Below, one piece after another: positions 15,367 to 20,434 of a DNA stretch of 20,434 bases. Where the stretch lies: positions 1 to 20,434 of IMG/VR virus record IMGVR_UViG_3300044699_000010. One strand, 5' to 3'. The stretch is from a virus. Position numbers and translations under genes: made by a program. A model generated the notes under the pieces. It ran no database searches, had not been told where the DNA came from, and saw only the letters and a list, made by a program, of their open reading frames with translations. The first letter of the stretch is position 1, and each line of letters opens with the position of its first letter.

Positions 15367-16897
15367 TCGGCTGGCTGCTCTGCCTTGGGCTTGCCGTTCG
15401 CTGCAGCCTTCGCCGCCGTATCAGCCGCCTTTTTCTTCGCGGCCTCCTCCTCGGGCGTGGTCTGCCCTGGCATTGCAACGGGCATGGTCTCCATTGCCGA
15501 GCGCGCGTCGGCCATCTTCTGCCGCGCGTCCACGTCGATGGTCATCGCATACGAGTACTCGTCACCGCCGAACCTCCGACTGCGCCACCTCCTCAGGCGT
15601 GAGCACGCCACGGTCGAGGTAGATGGCATCCGCCTGCGCCTGCGCGTAACGGCTCTCCGTCTCTTCCTTCTGGCTCGGTTCCCATAGCGGCCTGAACTGG
15701 ATAGACCACACATCGGGCTCTACGCCATTGGTCGGCGATGGTTCCTTCTCGGGGCCAATCGACCGCGCGTGAAAGATGAGCCTGACAATCTGGTCTAGCG
15801 CAGGACACAGCTTCGTGCGCTGCAGATGGCTGATCTGGTCGTAAAAGAACGCCCGATCGCTCTCACCCGTAGCGTTGAGCCACCCGGTGAGCGCCCCATG
15901 AGCAGCGTAATGGGCATATTGCAGCGGCGCCAGGCGCTCGTCTGCTTGTCCATCATGTCCTTCGATGCGGCCATGGGCGTCTCTTTGCGCTCAAACGTGT
16001 CTTCTTGTCGATGACCACCATGCGTAAAAACGCTGCGCACCATGTCCATTTGCGCGAGGATGTCCGTTACCTCTTTGTTCTTGTTTGCCGCTAGCAGCTT
16101 GGTCAGCCCCTCCATGCTGTAGACCGCCTGCGACATGTCCTGCATGAGCACAGCCGCCGATTCATAGGCCGTGCCCCAGTCTCCGCAATGCACCATGTAC
16201 ACGCTGCAGCACGAGCCTCCCATGAAGGCCGATGCGAATTAAACTGGGTCCGCGAAAAAGCGAATGCCGGGGAAATGATCAGCCGTGAGCGATGGACAAG
16301 GATGCTGCCATTCCAGCGCGTAGGTGCGTGGCGTGATGCGGTAGATCTCGGGCTCACCGAAGGTGCGGTAACGTAATATCCGCCTTGCCACGTTGCCGCT
16401 TCGCATTCGCTCGGCTCTAGCACCACGAAGTGCGAAAGGGACATCAGCGGTCGACTTCGAACGGCTGCGTTAGGTCTGACGAGCCGTCGTTGACGATAGG
16501 GAAGATGGCCGCGCCACAATACGCGCGCTCATACATAAGCGCAGTCTCTACCTCGTGCTCAACGCACAGGTCCTCGCACGTGGCAGCAACGTCCTCCTCA
16601 TGCCTGGCGCGTCTTCTCGGCGTCGTCCTCTTCGTCGCCCTGAATGCGCAGGTCCCAGCCAGCACGCAGCATCTCGCGGGGCACCAGCTCGATGATACGA
16701 GCTGCGGCATCGTTGCCGATCCAATAATTCTGAGCGCTTGCATCGTCCAGGATGTCAGCAAGGAAAGAAGCACCGCTGCGCTTATCCGGGACGTGTCCAA
16801 GCCCCGTTACAATGTTCATCCAGCCATCCGAGCGCGCGAGCGCTTTAGACTTCCTGCCTTCGGGATTGCCAGACTGCCCCTTGACCCATTTCGCCAT
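15363..16897 (-). CDS. Portal protein (DUF1073-like), broken by several frameshifts
   Basis: Six or more pieces in three frames line up in order. From ATG 16897: KWVKGQSGNPEGRK, SDGWMNIVTGLGHVPDKRSG, LDDASAQNYWIGNDAAARII, ELVPREMLRAGWDLRIQGDE; then HEEDVAATCEDLCVEHEVET, ALMYERAYCGAAIFPIVNDG; PLMSLSHFVVLEPSECEAAT; GEPEIYRITPR; YESAAVLMQDMSQAVYSMEG, LTKLLAANKNKEVTDILAQM, DMVRSVF, EDTFERKETP; LNATGESDRAFFYDQISH; WSIQFRPLWEPSQKEETESR, YAQAQADAIYLDRGVLTPEE, VAQSRFGGDEYSYAM, and an Ala/Lys-rich tail. These are the conserved blocks of DUF1073 portals; LNATGES..R and RPLW.P are diagnostic. About 510 residues are expected. A portal forms the dodecameric DNA port. The N-terminus carries an extra KGQSGNPEGRK motif before the portal domain. 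The stop overlaps the Mu F-like gene. Confidence 0.85.
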
Positions 16898-18195
16898 GGG
16901 CACAGCCTGCATTGGCCTGCATTTCGGCGTATTTGGTGCCTGCTACCAGCGTGATGCAGCTACGGCAGGGCCACGATGTCATTTTCGAGGAGTTATACGC
17001 ATGCGCCAGCGCGTCGACCTGGTCATCGTGGATATCTTCCTTCGTGCGGTGATAGCTCATCACCTCGTACATGAACTCATTGAGCCACGCGCCGCAGTGG
17101 GCACCCGCACGCGGCCATTGTTCCACGAGGCTGCTACGGGAGCGCACGCGTGAGCTTATCGCCCTGGGCGCTATCTCCTGGATGCGCAGTTAGGGTTGAT
17201 GGCGCGCAGGGCTCTGCGGCACGCTCTTAAACCGCCGAACGCCTCAACGAGATCTCGCGCGTTCCACCGTGCCTGTACCTCGATGAGCTTCTGCACCAGC
17301 TTGGGCACCTCGAGGCGCGCGCGCACCACCTCCAGAACGTCGCACACGCGCTCACAGCCCAGCCCCCGCCCACGCGACGCAAGCACGACAATGGCTGAAT
17401 AGTCCGCGCTGGTCCTTCTCGCTCGCTGCAGGGTCGCAGGCAAATGACCAAGCTGCGCGCCCGTGGCGTCCTGCTCTCGTAACGGGCTGGCTCTGAGAAT
17501 ATCGACCCGCCGCTGTGAAGAAATTGGGCTTCGTACTCTTGGCGATAGACCAGCGAATGGAACTCAGCGCGCGCGGCGTCTAGTTCGGCTTGAGGCACAA
17601 GCGGGTTTTGCGAGGTAGGCGCCTGCCACCGTGCCCAGCATCTGCCGTCTCAGCTGCGTTGAACAGGTCGTGAAACCAGTTGAGGCCCTTCGGCGTCGAG
17701 ATGATAGATTGGCCCCACCTTGGCGGTCGGACAGCGCAGGGCGTAGCACCTCGGTCCATGCCTCCTGCTGCATGAACGCGGCTTCATCGCACACGATGCC
17801 GTCGAGGCCGGCGCCTCGTAGGCCATCGGGTTGTCCGCTGACTTGACCGTGATAGAGCCGCCGCTGTAGCACGATGCGTAGCTCGGTCTCGCTCTTGTCT
17901 ATTCATGCATCGGCTAGCGCGCTCTTCAGCTCGCGCCAGATGAGCTTGGCAATGGGGAACGTGGGCGCTATCCACCAGATTGGTACGCCCTGTACGGCGC
18001 CTTTCCGCCCGCCATGCCCTAGACACATGCCACGGAGCCAAGCATCGTTTTGCCCAACCTACCGCTGCATATGACCTTGAACCTAGCGGGGTGGAGTAGG
18101 ATCGGCTGCTGATGCAGCTTCGGCGGGGTAGAATCACCCGCGCTAGTTGGCGGTTCATTGCGGGTTGCCCAATCGTTTGAGTAATACACTTCCAT
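16845..18195 (-). CDS. Terminase large subunit, broken by many frameshifts
   Basis: The fragments in order are: PPKLHQQPILLHPARFKVIC followed by SGRLGKTML (Walker A, ATPase P-loop), QGVPIWWIAPTFPIAKLIWR, ELKSALADA, GSITVKSADNP, DGLRGAGLDGIVCDEAAFMQ (Walker B, IVCDE), QEAWTEVLRPALSDRQG, ISTPKGLNWFHDLF (coupling motif), WQAPTSQNPLVPQAELDAAR, FHSLVYRQEYEAQFLHSGGS, then nuclease-domain parts ADYSAIVVLASRG, VLEVVRARLEVPKLVQKLIE, VEAFGGL, and DDQVDALAHAYNSSKM at the end. All the expected blocks of a phage TerL packaging motor (ATPase plus RNase H-like nuclease) are present in order. I count at least six frame changes. The start may be ATG 18195 (MEVYYSNDW) or ATG 18158, which makes an ATGA junction; the 3' end near 16845-16930 is also uncertain. 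Confidence 0.85.
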
Positions 18196-18450
18196 GCGCG
18201 TCGGTCCGCCGCCCTCGCGGATGCTCCACCGATTGGAATGGGCTTGCCCCATGCGCGGTCGAGAAGCGAATTGACGCCTTGACCCTCACAGCATCGGAGT
18301 CGCTGCGCTCTCCGTCGAGTTTCCTTGAGGATGTTCGATGCAGGCGAGGCGTTATGGGCCCTGCATGACCTCGATGACCTCGGATGGTATACTTGGGGGC
18401 GCCCACGATGGGTTGCCGCTCTCGCCTGGCTTGAATGGCCTGCCTACCAT
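18158..18450 (-). CDS. Small-terminase-like protein with SGNP motif (broken)
   Basis: From ATG 18450 one frame gives MVGRPFKPGESGNPSW, PSEVIEVMQGP, then stops; a second gives HNASPASN, and a third gives LLDRAWGKPIPIGG, followed by EGGGPTRMEVYYSNDW in a fourth step. The layout PGxSGNP near the N-terminus, an EVI..M helix, P-A-S, and a LLDRAWGKP helix end is that of DUF5681-type small phage proteins found beside terminases. I read these as parts of one gene of about 90-110 residues with at least three indels. A stop at 18155-18157 would give an ATGA overlap with TerL. Its place just upstream of TerL makes a DNA-recognition small subunit the best guess. Confidence 0.5.
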
Positions 18451-18532
18451 GCTGCGTCATTTGCTGTTACCAGGCTACTCCTCATCGTCATCGTCTGCAT
18501 TTGAGCTGCTGCCGCCTGTGGCTATGAACAGG

Positions 18533-18791
18533 TCATCCAATACGTGATTGCACGTTCATTGTCCATATAAGCGCTTTGCAGAGGGTGCATCGCATCAGCT
18601 GGCGTTCTGGTTTTTTGTACTTGCAGGCGTCTCGGCGGTGGACCTGGTTGGTGGCAGATGGCACAGCCGTATGCGCGGTTTTTTGACAATGCGGGGATCA
18701 TCATTTGGTGAATTCTGAAATTCTGAAGAGTCGTCTAATTCTAGTGTCATTACTTGGGGGGTTGACACGAAATCGCAGCAGCTGCACCCAT
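18533..18791 (-). CDS. Small cysteine-rich (zinc-ribbon-like) protein, frameshifted
   Basis: ATG 18791 has GAGAGGAG six bases upstream, one of the best ribosome sites in the window. The frame reads MGAAAAISCQPPK and stops at a CCCCCC tract. One extra C would join it to a frame with LELDDSSEFQNSPNDDPRIV; then changes in AAAAAA and CC lead to NRAYGCAICHQ and VHRRDACKYKKPERQLMRCT, LCKALIWTMNVQSRIG, ending at TGA 18533 (85 codons). C-x2-C and later C-x2-C pairs suggest a zinc site. An alternative without the first correction is a 13-codon leader coupled by TAATG to a second start at 18750. No family is recognised. Confidence 0.5.
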
Positions 18792-18797
18792 AGGGAT

Positions 18798-18805
18798 CTC
18801 CTCTC
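18798..18805 (-). promoter_or_regulatory. Ribosome binding site of the cysteine-rich protein
   Basis: GAGAGGAG ends six bases before ATG 18791. It supports that start over a downstream ATG at 18750, which has no such site. Confidence 0.7.
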
Positions 18806-18826
18806 TTAATTCGGTTCGTCTACGAC

Positions 18827-19291
18827 TCACCTAAGAGCACCGTGGTAGTGCATGGCAACGTAAGGGCCATGAGATGGGTCAAAAGGGGGGCGGTCATCGT
18901 TTCGGCCATAGAATCGCACGTTGGTTGGCTTCCTTTTCCCTTTGGCGGAGCACGCCTTAGAACAAAACCGCTGTGCACGGTGATAGGTTGACCACTGTTT
19001 TTTGCAGACCTCGCACTGCTTTAGCGCAGGCGGATTACTTCTTCCTTTGTCGCTCTGCTTTCCGGTTTCGCTGCAGGCGCATGCGCGTGAGGCAATAAAG
19101 CAGTTTGTCCTTTGCCGTCGTTGTAGCGCTTGTAATGCCTTGTAAATGTCTTTCCACATTTTGACAGATTCAGTAGCCAATGCCTTCTCAGAGGATCGCC
19201 AGTCCTTGCTTGCAGGTCACAGGAACCGCCTACGCAGCTCATACGCGATAACTCGCAGCTCGCGGCGCCAGCATCGCAGTAGGCGCATCAT
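18827..19291 (-). CDS. Hypothetical protein with C-terminal zinc-finger-like motif
   Basis: ATG 19291 lies eleven bases after GGAGG (19303-19307). The frame gives MMRLLRCWRRELRVIAYELR and is interrupted by a TGA at 19217-19219, then continues in the same frame with PASKDWRSSEKALATESVKM and WKDIYKALQALQRRQRT to TGA 18827. The end carries LKQCEVCKKQWSTYHRAQRF followed by CSKACSAKGKRKP: C-x2-C, then FCSxxC, the layout of a small zinc ribbon. Around 19050-19110 another frame (KDKLLYCLTRMRLQRNRKAE) looks at least as protein-like, so two compensating indels may surround the stop. Function unknown; a DNA-binding accessory in the early region is possible. Confidence 0.45.
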
Positions 19292-19299
19292 ATGTAGCG

Positions 19300-19716
19300 T
19301 TACCTCCATGTGCCGCCGTCGGGCTTGCACTTTTCGCAACCTTCGCCGTGTCGCAGGGGATGAACGTTCTACGTGCCGACCTTCACGTTGGCGCTATCGG
19401 CTCCGCCGTGCGCATTCAACGAATGCGACCATCTTATTCAGGCAGGAACGCCAAGCTGTCGCTGCCATGGCGAATCACCCCGCACGCCGGCGACGAGCGC
19501 GCGAAATGACCTATCCTGCGAAGCCCCCCGAGTGCGTGGAACCGTAGCCGGATATACACCAGTAGGCGCATCAATCCGCCGCCACGTGCCCATACGATGA
19601 GCGCGACCCTGGTGCCGACGGCGGAATAGCTACGCAAGTCGTCCTCGGTGAGCCACCTTGCGTGACGTGATTCGCGTTTCGTCGAGCGGGTTGCGGTACG
19701 GGCGTAGGCGCGTCAC
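19300..19716 (-). CDS. Hypothetical protein(s), fragmentary
   Basis: GTG 19716, four bases after the helicase stop, opens [19 protein letters not shown]; a frame change then gives [18 protein letters not shown], and at the far end [15 protein letters not shown] stops at TAA 19300, just before the next gene's ribosome site. Between these, no frame stays open convincingly (pieces such as [12 protein letters not shown] at 19434-19470). I read the stretch as one or two small genes between helicase and the next gene, damaged by indels. The C-x2-C near the end hints at metal binding. No function is recognised. Confidence 0.35.
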
Positions 19717-19720
19717 GGGC

Positions 19721-20434
19721 TCACCCGGTCGCTGTAGTCGCCGTGGTCGCGCCCGTTGCCGTTCGTGTGCGCACAGGGTTCGCAAACGAGGTAGTTGCCC
19801 CGTTCCATGCGAGCTTGACCGTGCCTGTGGGCCGTTGCGGTGCTTGCGCAGAATCAGCTCGGCGATGCCCTTGTCCTCGGTGTCCGGGTCGTATTCTTCA
19901 TCGCGGTAGAGCATCGCCACCACATCGGCGTCTTGCTCAAGGTCGCCGGCTTCGCGCAGGTCAGACAGCAGGGGGCGCTTGTCGTCGCGCTTCATCGCAA
20001 ACGCGGTTGAGCTGCGCGAGCGCCAGCACGGGGATGTGAAGCTCGCGAGCCATGTTCTTGAGCCCGCGGGTGACCTCGCCCAGCTGCTGCTGGGCGAGTC
20101 TCTGCCTTTCCGCCTGCACGAGCTGCACGTAATCAACCACGATGAGGCCGCCGCGATTGACCTCCTTCGTGGCCACATGAGGGCCTTAGCGCGGATGGCG
20201 TTGATGGTCGGCGAGATGGATTCATCCAGCCACGATGCGCTCCTCTGCGCGCGAGCGAGGGAGCGATGGCAGCTACTGGCGCCATTTCTCGGGGCTCTTG
20301 ATGCAGCCTCGCCGAAGGTCGCTAGGTCGGCGCCCGCTTCGGCTGCGAGGATGCGTTTCCCGAGTTGCTGGTTTGCCATCTCGAGGGGAACACCAGCACG
20401 GGATAATTCGCGGCCACGTGCTTGCCGATGTTCA
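19721..20434 (-). CDS. Replicative DNA helicase, DnaB-like, C-terminal part (frameshifted, 5' end outside)
   Basis: At the right edge [15 protein letters not shown] leads, after a lost C near 20381, to [20 protein letters not shown]. Later pieces are [31 protein letters not shown] (Walker B, IVVDYVQL), [70 protein letters not shown] and [13 protein letters not shown]. Adding one C near 19832 gives [10 protein letters not shown] and a Thr/Ala-rich end stopping at TGA 19721. [18 protein letters not shown] is the DnaB H4 signature. The Walker A part lies just beyond the window. It unwinds DNA at the phage fork. It reads as a functional family member broken by about five indels. Confidence 0.88.

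Noticed and set aside
15363-16897. Anti-CBASS (Acb1-type) label often attached to DUF1073 proteins
   Set aside because: The conserved blocks are those of a portal (LNATGES, RPLW.P, DEYS) and the C-terminus is an Ala/Lys-rich tail with no paired H-x-T motifs of the Acb1 phosphodiesterase. A defence-inhibitor role is not supported.
18762-18790. TTGACA on the plus strand as a promoter -35 box
   Set aside because: No TATAAT-like box follows at 16-18 bases (the sequence there is GC-rich), and no plus-strand gene follows.
1-20434. Numerous plus-strand open frames of 60-300 codons across the window
   Set aside because: All lie antisense to recognisable minus-strand genes, are rich in Arg, His and Ala as expected for GC-rich shadow frames, and have no family motifs or ribosome sites.
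15363-20434. A decaying prophage as the reason for broken terminase, portal and helicase
   Set aside because: Damage is almost only one-base changes in homopolymers, motifs are perfectly kept on both sides, and there is no excess of substitutions, large deletions or insertion elements.
1-20434. tRNA genes, CRISPR arrays, insertion sequences, attachment sites, rho-independent terminators
   Set aside because: I looked for clover-leaf ends, regular repeats, transposase motifs and hairpin-plus-T-tract structures and saw none that I could support. The only clear hairpin belongs to the frameshift signal.

Overview
The window is about 20 kb of a tailed bacteriophage with a contractile tail (myovirus morphology). 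Every gene I can support lies on the minus strand, so transcription runs from high to low coordinates. The order is replicative helicase, a few small cysteine-rich proteins, terminase, portal, Mu F-like protein, protease/scaffold, cement and decoration proteins, major capsid protein, connector and neck, sheath, tube, tail chaperones, tape measure, baseplate, and a kelch-type receptor-side protein cut by the left edge. The set of families (DUF1073 portal, Mu F-like, DUF2213, DUF2184 capsid, DUF4054, DUF3383 sheath, DUF3277 tube, Pam3-type baseplate plug, Gp138-type spike, J-like wedge) is that of small contractile-tailed phages such as cyanophage Pam3 and relatives infecting Proteobacteria. The sequence is GC-rich. 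I see no integrase, lysis gene, tRNA, CRISPR array or host gene, so neither the host nor the lifestyle can be decided here.

Region by region: 19721-20434 holds the C-terminal half of a DnaB-like helicase, open at the right edge. 18533-19716 holds small cysteine-rich and hypothetical proteins. 16845-18450 holds a small-terminase-like protein and the large terminase. 13289-16897 holds portal, Mu F-like protein and the protease-scaffold gene. 10583-13286 holds cement, decoration and capsid genes. 8739-10583 holds connector, neck and tail-completion genes. 4932-8736 holds sheath, tube, tail chaperones with a -1 frameshift signal, and tape measure. 1-4932 holds the baseplate and the kelch protein. 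Genes are packed tightly, mostly with 1-4 base stop/start overlaps (TAATG, TGATG, ATGA, GTGA, TTGA), so the structural block is very probably one or a few operons. No gene-free stretch longer than 300 bases is present.

A dominant property of the sequence is single-base insertions and deletions, nearly all in or beside short homopolymers, which break otherwise normal genes at both ends. The stretch from about 3100 to 12960 reads cleanly, 1-3100 and 12960-15370 carry isolated shifts, and 15370-20434 is riddled with them. Correcting one base at each site restores family-like proteins of whole-codon length, so I read these as sequencing or assembly errors and annotate the intact genes. One frame change is different: in the tail chaperone pair, a canonical T TTT TTC heptamer is followed by a perfect 8-bp GC-rich hairpin, which looks like a genuine programmed -1 frameshift. 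Other notable points are a protease-scaffold gene with an internal ribosome binding site, two paralogous small capsid-region proteins, a carbohydrate-binding-like insertion in the J-like baseplate protein, and an SGNP motif shared by the N-termini of the portal and the small-terminase-like protein.
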